DNA from: Arthrobotrys musiformis | Lineage: Eukaryota; Ascomycota; Orbiliomycetes; Orbiliales; Orbiliaceae | Direction: 5' to 3' | Length of the DNA: 64,000 nt | Assembly: GCA_036971715.1 (NCBI GenBank) | Contig: JAVHJL010000009.1 | Location: 744,001 to 808,000 of the forward strand | Part shown: positions 37,284 to 48,454 of the stretch, piece by piece | How the letters are laid out: every line of letters begins with the position of its first letter | How positions within the stretch are numbered: position 1 is the first letter of the stretch | Translations under genes and position numbers: made by a program | The notes under the pieces: model-generated | The model's input: the letters and a program-made list of their open reading frames with translations, nothing else | Told to the model about the DNA's origin: nothing | The model's database searches: none

Positions 37284-38520
37284 GGTATTCCGATATTTCG
37301 GATAAAATATTAACGCAGCCTCGACGCCGTCATGGCAAAGGGCCAGGTGGTTGAAGAGGAAGACCAGGTGCCGGAACCTCGTCGCGATGAAAGCAGGGCA
37401 GGACCCAATCCATCTCAGCGCAACCATCCGTGCCATATCATACAAGCGTGCCAATAAGCGCGCCACCACCCCAACATACTAAACCACCCGTTTGGTTCAT
37501 TCCTCTATAACAAAGGATCCGTCACATCGTTGGAAAAGAAACAGCAGCCCAACATATGGAAGGGGTAGATGAGACTAAGGTCACCTACCTCCTAAAACCC
37601 TCGGTCAAAACGTTAGTCACACAATACAATCTCATCCTTGAATATAAACACTCACCCAAAAATATAACCCCATCCACCTCAAAAACCCAACCGACTGAAC
37701 CATCGAGGGGCCAAGTAGACGTCCGCCCACTCTAGGCCAGCAATCAGTTGTGCGAACCCCCGCCGCCACTACAAACCGCCATCTCGAATCCCTTCTATAA
37801 CGCCTACCCAACCAGCGTAATACATACATTTTCCCATTTTGCGCACGATACTGCGCACGTAGAATAGCTCAATCGTCCATTTCTTCGGTCTCGTCTTTCG
37901 GAAACGACCCAAAGCCATCTTCGACTTGTCGAAAATAGCGCAACAGGCCGTAAGAGCGGGGAAAGTACAGCTAGGTACTCCCTTCTCCTTTGCAATGTAA
38001 ATCATTTCGGGATCTGTATCTACGTTCCTTTATACCGCCAACACCGTAAATTTGGGGCCTTCGGTTCATGGAGTCATCTAAAATATTTACATTAGCATCT
38101 CTGCTATATGTAAATACTCTAGTCCTTTGCTATTTGTAATATACTCACCAGAACCTCGACGCTCCTAAGTCCACAAAACTGATAAAATGAATCTTCTGGA
38201 TTTGTAGGTGCGGTTACAGAGTCTTCCCTGAAAAACTCCACGGGTTACCCTGCGTATGTACCGGGTTTGGATCGGTTCGAAGTTGTGCCATCGCTTCTTG
38301 CTCTTCTGGGGCGTTGTAATGTAATAGGCCTTGGTCGTCCTGGAACGAGCCTCCCAAACTTCGGGGCGATCATGTTGTGTTGAAAAGATTAAACGGGGCG
38401 TAATAACAGTTGTAGTAGCAGTTGCAGTGATAATAGTAGTAAAAGTGGTGGTAGTAGTAGTGGTCGTACTAGTAGCCGTGGTAGTGGTGGTAGTAGTGGT
38501 GGTGGTAGTAGTGGTGGTAG

Positions 38521-38637
38521 GGTAGTAGTGGTAGTAGTGGTAGTAGTGGTAGTAGTGGTAGTAGTGGTAGTAGTGGTAGTAGTGGTAGTAGTGGTAGTAG
38601 TGGTAGTAGTGGTAGTAGTGGTAGTAGTGGTAGTAGT
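38521..38637. repeat. Minisatellite (GGTAGTAGT)13 followed by (GT)n
   Basis: Thirteen tandem copies of the nine-base unit GGTAGTAGT are followed by a GT run at 38641-38659 and preceded by a broader GTA/GTG-rich stretch from about 38400. The minus-strand frame reads repeated His-Tyr-Tyr then poly-Thr, with no domain around it. I treat the frame as a by-product of the repeat. Confidence 0.9.
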
Positions 38638-41156
38638 AGTGGTGTGTGTGTGTGTGTGTAATCGTCTCTAAAGGACGACGCCTGATCTGAGCCACTCTGG
38701 GCTCCAGGCTTTATTGAAAAGAAGGTGAAGGTGGTGGTAAATATGCCGACAGTAGTGCAGCCCCAAGCGCCATCCTGAGCTATTTCCGCGATAAATCTCA
38801 TAGAGGCAAACATGTAATACGCGTACCCGTCATGGGCACCGTCCCAGGCGTACTGAAATGGCTAGCCTGTGATATCATAAACTCGGTAGGCTATGCGATC
38901 GAAATGGTTCATTCCAGCGTTTTTAAAAGAAACTCCAAATCGTAAATGTTCTTGGTCTCGGGTGCAGCAGACTTTGGCACTGTAGTGGTAAGAGCCGACT
39001 CTGCCCCGTAATTTCTTTATTTTCTATCGCGTCTGGAGGAGTCACCGATGACTTTCCCGTGATTCGTGCGCGTTTAATCGTCTGTGAATACGCGTGTGTA
39101 TATGGACGGGTATTGGAAGCTTCTGTATGTTTCCTGTCATCTTTGGAATGTTCATCGCGGGCGTGTCGTTTTTCTTCGTATTCATTTTGTAGGCTGATGT
39201 TATGAGGTCTGCAGGGTGGTTAGAATTGAGGACTATGAGACGAGGAGATGGAAATAGGGATAGAAGTAGATGGGATTGATGAAGGATCCAAATGGGTGGC
39301 CAGGATGGTGATGATTGTGATGCATGTGATTTTGTTGGTTGTAAGGTTGATGGGAGTTAGATGGGGACGATGAAGGGAAGATGGAGAAAGAATGGTAGGT
39401 AGGAATAATGGGCGATATACCTTTATATATAGGAGCGAGAGTATGGTGAGACGATCCCAAGAGTAACCAACATACTTATGAGAGCGATCTTAATATATCA
39501 ACGGTACAGGCTGTCTAGTGCCGAGACTGCACTGTTAACGACAGTTGTAATTATAATTATAAAAACAAAAACAAAAGTATAGGATGGTGATAATTGATAA
39601 TCGTGTCGATTGTGAAGAATAGTATCGTCGATTACAATATTATAGCAATGGCAGCAAGTGTGGTTGGTTGGTAACTAATGTAGGTACAGAAGTCAAGTCA
39701 AGCTGGGGGTTTTATATTGGAAGCAGGTAATATTCTAGATGGATCTGGCGACTAAGAGGTCTTCCATCGTAACACAAGAAGATCTCTACTCAAATTTGCA
39801 CAGCGAGACGGAGCTGCTACTTACTTAAATGGGGACGTATTGCCTAGCTAGGTAATCTAACATTTATGTTCCGCTTGCGTGTTACCCAGGTTAGTCTTGA
39901 GGGCAGTTTAAGTAAGTAGTTACTTTGATGTTCTACGATAAACTAATATATACGCACTGTCTCTCTACGAAGAAAACGTAAACCCCCTGACCCACTGCAC
40001 GCTCGAGAACTCGGGAATAGCCTATCTTTACGAGATAAGGCTGACTCAATTACATTATATTGGGTATTTCGACGTCTTGTTTCGGGAGCAACACAGAATG
40101 TCCTTCCACTGTTTGTAAAATGCAACGCTATGCAGATAATTGGTGGGTCGGCAGCCAAGACGGCCCGGGTGTCTGCTGGCCGGCCTCGATACCCCGGCGA
40201 CCCTGAATCTCAATATAAAATCGATAGGCATACAAACTGCAAATACGAAGAAACTTTACTTGTTTGCGATTAATGTTGTACCATCCCTTCACATATTTGT
40301 TAGCGCATACAGATTCTTTGAAAAATTCTTTCCTTTCCGCCAGGGGGGAGGGGGAGACTGCCACGTGAGCTGGACTCTTGCTTCTATACATCGGTATATA
40401 CCTCATATCGCGAGCTATCGGGATGGATATGGAAGAAAATTCTGACCTCGCTCCGACGTCTACCGAGCGAACTCCTGTTGCCGAGCCGGGTGGTCTGCTT
40501 TCGATAATATTATCTATATATATTGCATATATCTCCCTGGATTCACCCTCCTTCCCTCCTCTCTATCGTATTAATTTCGACATCGACAGCACATTGCTTT
40601 GCAAAAGGGACGGGAAAATAAAATTAAATTTAAAATTTCGGCTTCTTCCCTTCCTTCCCTTCCCTTTGTTCGTTCCTTCGGCACCGCGGAAACATCTGTC
40701 ACTAACTCAATACGCGAGCAGGGGAAAGGGTCCTTGATTGGTCGAGCTCAAACCTTTCGCGTATCTCCAGGTGCGCTGATCCTTGCTCGACCAGACATCC
40801 CATCCAACCTGCCCACGTTAATTGCGCGGGAATCTCAATTGACAACCTCTCAAACTCAGCCAGTGTGCATGCGCTGAATGAGTGGATGAGTGCGGTGGGG
40901 CCCATCCAATCCCATACTCTAATTTATCTCCCCTCTCCTTTTCTCCTGAATTTTTTATTTCGACTCTTCATCATCGATCTCGTTATCCCCTTTTTCTTTT
41001 TCGTTATTTTTTGAGATATCGAGGATCTGAAAGGTTGTATACTTTTTCTCCCCGTTCCTGATTTCAGAGGTTTTGAATGCTTTACTTACATTCCTGCAGA
41101 TATTGATATTAATACGATTTCTTTAATTCTCTTCGATCGAGCAAACCGCCAGAAAA

Positions 41157-43262
41157 ATGGGAGTCGAAGTCGAGAACTTCAGTCCGGATACTTCGGTACC
41201 TCCGGCACTGGATCATACCCTCGAGCTGCCCCTCGAAGCCCTCCAAATCGAAGCCCCGGTCGTTGAGTCTTCGGAGCCGTCGGTAGCTGAAGAACTAACT
41301 CTAGCAGAGGCAGAGGCAGAGGCAGTCCCAGCGCCGAAGGAGACATCATCACCAGCTCGAGAAACCCCTCGTCTCGAGAAGAAAGAATCGCGTCTCCCTC
41401 TTCCAGGTTCTCGTCTGCCCCGAAAATCGAGCATTCCCGCCCTAGCTTCCAATAATACCTCACCGACACGCACTATCCCAGCACCTAAAGCTGGTAGACT
41501 ATCGCTTGTCACACCAAAGACTGGCAGTCTGCGGAAACCATCCCCCAATGCGTCTCCAATACGTTCGCCCGGCCTCTCCCCGGGTCTATCACCAGGCCTT
41601 AAATCACAGAGTTCGAGCGGGAGTCTTCGATCCCCATTGACCCCGACGCGGACGGGGCTTCCACTCCCCAGATCCCCTGTTATCGCGGGCGCCGGTCAGC
41701 GAAGCGCCAGTGTATCTGTTACACACACACTTCCAAAAACTCTACAAAGACCTTCGTCCCACAGCAATCTACTAGTGGGCAAGAAAACATCCGGATTGCC
41801 CACACTCACCAGATCCCCGGTCAGGGAGGCTACAAGATCGGTATCCGTATCTGGTGCTTCAATCCCAGCTAGAGCTACTCCCCAACCAACTGCTCTAACC
41901 AAACGTCTCACCCCCGCCCCCGCAAAGATCCCAGCGAGCAGAAGACCAGCTCCGGCTCCCACCGCCACCGAACCAAAATCCACCCCAGCAGCGCGCACCC
42001 CACTCCGAGTCCGCTCCTTCCAAGCCCCCCTCCAATCCCAACAATCCCAATCCCAATCCCCCAAACCACTGACCCCCCGTCTCGCAACTGTCTTCCCTAA
42101 ACCCGCCCCGGTCTCCACAACCCCAAAACTCGCTGCCCCGGGATCAATCAAAGTCCCCAAACGAGGACCCCGTTCCAGCATCGCACCGGTTGAAGAACCT
42201 GCCGCACCAGTCAACAAACATGAACGCGCAATGGCGTCCTCCCAAGCCCTGCGCGAACAAATCAAAGCCGCCCGCGCCGCCCGCCGAGAATCCAACGCCG
42301 CAAACCTCGTCAACGGCAACGGAAACAGCAATGGCAATGGCACCGACTGGCCACAAATCGTAATCGCAGGAATTGATGACAAAAAACCATCCAACGAAGA
42401 AGAATCGGACCCAGACCATCCAAAACCCGTTGAAGAAGAAGACGAAGAATCAGACTACGAACACCCCTTCGGCCCAGAATGGTCCCGCAAAAAGCCCGAA
42501 AAGAAAGAAGAAGAAATCGCCAAAGGCCTCACCATCCGTCCCGGTGGAATCCTAGATTTAACAGCAAAGGAAATGCAAGACTTCACCGAAGAAATACTTG
42601 GCGAAACGGACACTCTAATGGTTAAAGTCCTCCTCCTCCAGCGAAACTCCCTTACCACCTTCCCCCCTTGCATCAAGACCTTCCGTGGCCTCTACACCCT
42701 CGATCTAAGCTGCAATGGCCTGAAGGGTGAGGAATACCTAACCACCGAAATGGAATTCCCCTACCTCAAAACCCTCCTCCTCCACACAAACTACATCGAA
42801 TCCCTGGAAGCACTGGTAGCCCACATCGACGCCCCACGACTAAACTACCTCGACGTCCACGCGAATAAACTAAAATCCTTCCCAGATAACCTCAGCAAAC
42901 GCTACGGAAGCTTAACCACCTTCGTCGCAAGCGATAACAAAATCGAAACCGTAAGCGTGGAGGGATTGGAAGGCGTTCAGATCGTAGATCTGATGAACAA
43001 TAGCATCGGACAGCTACCGCCAGAGCTGGGGCTTCTAGATGGGAAGGGGTTGAGGGAGTTGAGGGTGCTCGGGAATTTGTTTCGAGTTCCGAGGAGGAAT
43101 GTGGTTGAGAGGGGGACGGAAGCCATTCTTGAATGGTTGAGGGAGAGAATCCCGGTTAGAGTCGAGGAAGTTGAAGATGACGAAGAAGGGGAGAAGAAAG
43201 AGGAGGAGAAGAAAGAAGACGGGTGGGACGTTGTTGGAAAAGAAGAATGGGCATCGGACTAA
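41157..43262 (+). CDS. Leucine-rich-repeat protein with a long basic Ser/Pro-rich N-terminus
   Basis: A single exon of 701 residues. Residues 1-340 are low complexity, rich in Ser, Pro, Arg and Lys with few acidic residues. They include repeated SPGLSPGLSPGL and short SxIP/SxLP motifs (KSSIPAL, TSGLPTL). In microtubule-associated proteins SxIP motifs bind EB1-type plus-end proteins, so a cytoskeletal role is conceivable but inferred. An acidic linker follows (about 410-440). An LRR domain of about six repeats runs from near 480 to 640: VKVLLLQRNSLTTFP, LYTLDLSCNGL, LKTLLLHTNYIESL, LNYLDVHANKLKSFP, LTTFVASDNKIETV, VQIVDLMNNSIGQLP. It ends with a capping-like segment (RELRVLGNLFRVP) and an acidic/Lys tail. 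Similar LRR proteins are widespread in filamentous ascomycetes. The function of this one is unknown. Confidence 0.85.
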   Translation: MGVEVENFSPDTSVPPALDHTLELPLEALQIEAPVVESSEPSVAEELTLAEAEAEAVPAPKETSSPARETPRLEKKESRLPLPGSRLPRKSSIPALASNNTSPTRTIPAPKAGRLSLVTPKTGSLRKPSPNASPIRSPGLSPGLSPGLKSQSSSGSLRSPLTPTRTGLPLPRSPVIAGAGQRSASVSVTHTLPKTLQRPSSHSNLLVGKKTSGLPTLTRSPVREATRSVSVSGASIPARATPQPTALTKRLTPAPAKIPASRRPAPAPTATEPKSTPAARTPLRVRSFQAPLQSQQSQSQSPKPLTPRLATVFPKPAPVSTTPKLAAPGSIKVPKRGPRSSIAPVEEPAAPVNKHERAMASSQALREQIKAARAARRESNAANLVNGNGNSNGNGTDWPQIVIAGIDDKKPSNEEESDPDHPKPVEEEDEESDYEHPFGPEWSRKKPEKKEEEIAKGLTIRPGGILDLTAKEMQDFTEEILGETDTLMVKVLLLQRNSLTTFPPCIKTFRGLYTLDLSCNGLKGEEYLTTEMEFPYLKTLLLHTNYIESLEALVAHIDAPRLNYLDVHANKLKSFPDNLSKRYGSLTTFVASDNKIETVSVEGLEGVQIVDLMNNSIGQLPPELGLLDGKGLRELRVLGNLFRVPRRNVVERGTEAILEWLRERIPVRVEEVEDDEEGEKKEEEKKEDGWDVVGKEEWASD

Positions 43263-46200
43263 ACTTGCGCGCGTATGAAGACGAAAAAGATATGATGTAA
43301 CAGGCGTTAAGAATTCGGATTATAAAAGGAAACAGGATGCGATGGGAGTGAATATGCACGGGGCGATGCCGGTCCTGACTTCATTGACCTTACTGACCTT
43401 AATTACCTTTTTTTTATATATACATATCCTAGCCTCGAGAATACCAGGCGCTGGACCTTTTTATCCTTTTGTGGCGGGAGCTCGGGAGTTTTCTGCGTAA
43501 GACTTCCATTTTTTCTCTTCTCTTTTTTATTCTTATTGTCACTTTGGCGATTTTGTTGATTTCACCACTCTTATCATTTTTTTTAATTTTATTTTTTTTC
43601 TTTGGCATTTTCTTTTATGTAGATAGGTAGCTACTTTGTGTAGTATATTAGGTATTTTTTAATCTTAATGGTTATCATTATCAATTGACAGGTCCTTGGT
43701 GTTTGAATGATAAGCCTTCGAAGAACGGTATTTGATATTGTGTGCTTGAGACTAATTGTAGCCGCATTTCAAATATGAATAGTATATACTGTAGTATGGA
43801 TTTTGGTATACATGCCTTTGTGGAATAGATTCATACAATTATAGGTTTCCTGGGGCCGTGCGGCTAGATGGATGCATACGAATGTAAGGTTAAAAACACT
43901 CGACCTTTTTCGAATGCATATATTTGTCATTGGATCTCTTCGAATCTCTCGTTCCTCGAAATTTAGCATCAGCTCTGTCCTTTTTTTTTTTTTTTTTCCC
44001 AAAATGAAAAACCCTATGGTATTGACCGAAATAGCCCTCTTGCACTTAAGCTTAAACCAGCTATTTGTATTCCATTTGTACAAAATGTTACATGGCAGTC
44101 AGCTGAGTAGATCGACTGGTCTCATACATCGACGTTAGAAAAGGGCCGCAGTGACCAGAAATAAAGCTTCTCCAGATGCAAAAGAGGACATCTACGACCA
44201 CAGAAAGAGGTCACTAGGGTATCCCGTCCGCTCTGCCTTACTCAAGCCTCTTATCGATTCCGTAGTAGCAAAGTCGGTGACGATTTGCGAATTGGGATTG
44301 TTGTAGATTAAAAAATTCTTTTTTTTGTCGAAAAATTTTTGTGGTTTCCTGCCATTTTCGTCAAGAGCTCGCGAGCATTTTTTTTTTTATAGTCTTGGCT
44401 TCTCATGGGTAACTTTTTGCGGGTGACAGCGGTCCCCCTGCTACTGTGAAGGTTATCATGGATTATCCTGTGGCCATGACTGACGTGGCGGTGGAAAGTG
44501 GCGATGGGTAGACGTAGACGTCTACTTACCGCCTCGGATCTTCGTTTCAGAACGGTTTCTTGAGGGAGGGTTTGTGGATTATCGATTGGATAGCACCGGG
44601 GTTAGGGTTGGATATATGATCGACACTTATTCCTCTAGGATCGGTATTTCGTTGAACTTTTGTAAAAAAGTATTTAGCACTATATGCCTCGGTAAGTACC
44701 TAGGTAGTTAAAAAAACAAGGGATCCTTCTAAATGAGGCGGTCCAACGTTGGGAATTCAATTATCGTTGGCCCACGACAGCTACCCTCGGGCTTCTGGGT
44801 GTTTTATATGAAGCTTTACCAGGTGCGAACGTCAATCCGAGGCCGTGTGTTGGGAACACGTTCAAGGTTACACCATGTATGGTCGACACCCTCGATTCCC
44901 TCTTGGACCAATATATATCCCGATGCAATCAATTTTACAACGGAATTTAAAAGCCATGCAAGCGAAAATCCCGCTACGGGGAAAAATTGAACGTTTTTCT
45001 CGCTAGGCCGGCAGCAGATCCCTAGGGCAAACTTAACGTTGACAGCTTCTGGTTTGGGATATATTGGAGGTAGGCTGCTCGTTCTCGAATTCGTGTCCAA
45101 TGGGGAAGCTGCAGATCCCGTTGTTTCATTGTTTCCAAACCCTTCCTTTTCCTTTGAATTGTATCGATCGGGGAACCGGGCTAGCGGAACAAGTTTTCGA
45201 AGATACAAGCATCGGGGCCGTACGGTCTTGTATATAAAAAAAGTTCCCGAATGAAAATTGCAAGACGATCGAGCGGCAAAGTATTTCGAAACATATCTAT
45301 ACATATCTATACACACTGAATGTTTTGGGAAAATTAGTAAAACCAAAGGATCGACGCATGCTGGTTTATGAAAATTGTCGGTCTAGGATCGCTAACACGA
45401 TTGGCGAATTCAAAAAACTGTTTTGCGGTTTTATCAATTTGACTATGCAAGCTGCCGTTCCTGCATTTTACCTGATGCAAGGCGACTTATAATTGACGAA
45501 GCACAGTCGCAGCAACTGGCAGACGGCGCATATCTGAGTCATGATATCAGTACATCATCGATACATCTGCAGGAATACGAGTCGATGAGTTGGCGATGTC
45601 TGTGCCCGGTATCCTAGATATGGACATTTGGTTGGTAAGAAATTTGATCGAAGCCCACCGCAGTGCAAAGCAATCGTTTCTCTCAGGAGAGATTTTGACA
45701 GCCTATCTGAATATGTACATGTGCTTGCGCACGCTACATCTGATCGCATTATATGGCACATGCAGATTTAAGTACATACATCCGTACTTACAGGAGGAAA
45801 TAAAGCCAAACGTCCATGGCGTTCGAATCTTGTACGAGGTATGCACAATACCTGCCACTATGTCTTTTTTCCGTGCGTGGCGCTAAACTCAATCTTTGAC
45901 ATTATTGGAAGCGGTCATTCGTAGTCCGGAGCGAACTGGCTGCACTACACTTCCTGAGGCCCGGAAAATCAACGTAGGGGCATCCGTTATGATGAAAAGT
46001 GGATTGCTCGAACCGACGAGGCTGTTTTAGCGGAGGCTCTTTTTCTTTTTTCCCTTTCTTCCTGTTGTTCTGTTAACAGCTGTTGTTCTGTTATCATGCA
46101 TGAATTCATAAAACTAATTTAATCAAGACGGAATAGAACTACGCTAGCAACCAGCCCGTGTGATTTTTTTTTGTTGTTCTATTTTTCCAGACTGCGATTT

Positions 46201-48454
46201 CTCAAATTTATAGATATTTCCAGATGGCAAAATGTTAAAACAGGCATGGCATTGACAAGAAATCCATTCTGATCAAGTTTAATCTTACGTGATTGATTTT
46301 GGCTGTTGATAAATTCAGTGGTTTCTTGACTTTTCTAGGCAGTATGGCGCACACGTATTTTGCAGAAAAGCTTGGTATTGTTATACAAAAAGTGTGCCGT
46401 TGTTGGAATTGGAAGCATGAACGGATGTGGGAACCTAGTAATGGCATGAGCGATTTCGTGATCTTGGGTCTCCACAACTGAGCTCAGGCATGGGTTAGTG
46501 CCGTGCTTGGGTTTAACCGAATAAAGGGTCTCCGTCGCGGGTTCTTGGGCCAAGGCAGAGGAGAGCGGTGGACTAGTTCTTGGGCCCTCTTTTTGTCCCT
46601 TCGCCCCCCCGTTTGTGCTACAATGGCTGACGGCCGCGACGCAGGGTCCTACAATTTTGTTAGCCACCTGCAGTGCACTATCAAATCGGACGGTGGTGCC
46701 CGCGGTATCCGTTAACCTTGTGATGGTAGTTTTTGGCAGTGTGTCATTCATGACATCTCTCTCCTCAAAAACAAAAAATAAAGAAATAATAAGAAAGGAT
46801 ATATACAAGTAGTCGGGGAGGTTTGGTCTAGACGTCTGCGGCGTCGAGACGATAAGTGGGTTTGAACGTTTTGTAATCGATTAGTTGACCTTGCCGACCC
46901 AGACTGCGCTGCACATGTAGCATCAGCAGGAGCTCGGGGCTTTTCTTTCACCTCGTGGCGTCGGATATTACGTTGCCATTATAGTTTCTCCACATATATC
47001 GTCAATAGCAAATATTAATGCTCTCTGATCATAAAATACTCTACTTATTGAGTGGGAGTTAGTTTATTACCATATACTGGCCATGAATCTTGGATGTTCT
47101 TGTAAACACTTGGTCTATGATAACATGAGGAGTTTTTTTATGCTTTAAGGCCATCTTATCTCGCTGTCCTAAGTTTAGAAAACTTGATAAAATGCATATA
47201 TGTATATTGGAGCCTGGAACCCTCTGTATTAAGATAAGGCTGGCACACTAACGATGGGCCGTTTCTTTTCGTTCTCAACGTGGAAGCTACTTAATGGCAT
47301 GTGTGGTGTCTCAGTCGGGAGTGGTGGAATAGCGAGTTTGTTAGCGCGCACGAGTAATGTGGTAATGGAACCCCGCCTCCAAAACTTTGGATTAGAGGGT
47401 CTAAGACTGCAGGAATCCTGCAAGTGCTATGCTCTTAATCTTGCAGCGATGGGATGGATTATCCGTTCCTATCGATGCGATCGTCGATTTTGGACATTTA
47501 CACGCCAATGCTTTTTTTTGTATTACCTTAGGATTCCTAGCATTTTTTGTTGTCAAACCGGATTTTCACAGGACATATGATCAATTTAAACTTGAGATAT
47601 GAGCTCGTGAAGCGGGCCGCGCAGTTATTGAGAAATGAGGCCCTGATTACGGAGTAGAGAAATCTAATATCAACTGGAAGGAATCCCTCGGGCCTTGACC
47701 CAACCTAGCCCTTGTACGCCCCATTGATCATCCATAACGCCGCCGCAAGGTCTTAACTAGTGGAGAAAAACCACCTCCCTTCAAGATGAGGCGCCGGAAC
47801 AACTATATTACAATATAATATCACTATGGATCGTTGAACAAGGGTACGTGGATGCGCCGAACTGATTCGGAAAATACTAGGGGCATACCTTGGTGCCTTT
47901 CCCTGGAAGGGGTGGCTCGAATTCCCCTTTGACTACCGATCCTGATGTGTATTGACCAGTAACATTTTGTTGCATAACACAATGCGTGAAAACAAGCGAC
48001 AGTATGAATGAAAATCGATTTTATATTTTATTTTTCTTGATACTCAAAGGAAAAATGTCAATATACGACAGCTTTATGCTTGCTATTCTGATACACCACG
48101 GAGCCGACAGGAACTAGAGAATGGCAGACGCCCCTTCAATGGACGATCATGTATAATTGTAACCCCCCTCTACTCGTCTCGGTGAGCTTTCTTTGATACC
48201 ATGTGGTTTTCCCCTCGGTCCCACACCTCTCTTTCTTGTCATAAAGAAAAAGGAATATCAGTATATATATTGCACCGTTGACAAGCGGTGTCTTTGGGTT
48301 TTCAAAGATATATCTTCTAATATATTAATATCTAATACTTTCCTTCCTTACATACCTTCTTCCGTATATATTTTTTTGCATAAATTCCCCCAAATTTTTA
48401 TTTTTGGCTCCCGGCAGTTGAGCTGCTCAAAGTCATATATCATACCAGTTCAAG
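43263..48454. other. 5.2 kb spacer without a recognised gene
   Basis: AT-rich, with T-runs at about 43980-43998. CTAGCCTCGAG lies at 43429-43439, 167 nt past the LRR stop. Frames of 100-177 codons near 44816-45346, 45590-45886, 46335-46808 and 47254-47580 have no domain, signal or splice-extendable structure I recognise. The last 250 nt are the promoter side of the GH79 gene. Confidence 0.5.

Larger units (their letters stand above)
37028..41156. other. 4.1 kb spacer with a GT-rich minisatellite and one copy of a 22-bp dispersed repeat
   Basis: No supported gene. It contains the 22-bp repeat copy at 37262-37283, the nine-base minisatellite at 38521-38637, and a further decayed form of the CTCGAG near-palindrome at 39891-39906. 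C/T-rich sequence before 41157 looks like the promoter of the LRR gene. Confidence 0.5.

Noticed and set aside
38165..38813. Minus-strand frames rich in His-Tyr-Tyr, Leu-Pro and poly-Thr
   Set aside because: They are translations of the nine-base minisatellite in different frames. No domain, signal or splice context lies outside the repeat.
44816..45346. 176-codon frame on the minus strand
   Set aside because: The translation shows no domain, and overlapping frames of similar length exist on the other strand. There are no promoter or splice cues.
46335..46808. 157-codon frame on the minus strand
   Set aside because: No recognisable motif, no neighbouring exons, and unbiased composition. It is probably chance in a 5.2-kb spacer.
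47254..47580. 108-codon ATG-initiated frame
   Set aside because: Intact, but with no recognisable domain or codon pattern like the neighbouring genes. It could be an orphan gene, but nothing supports it.
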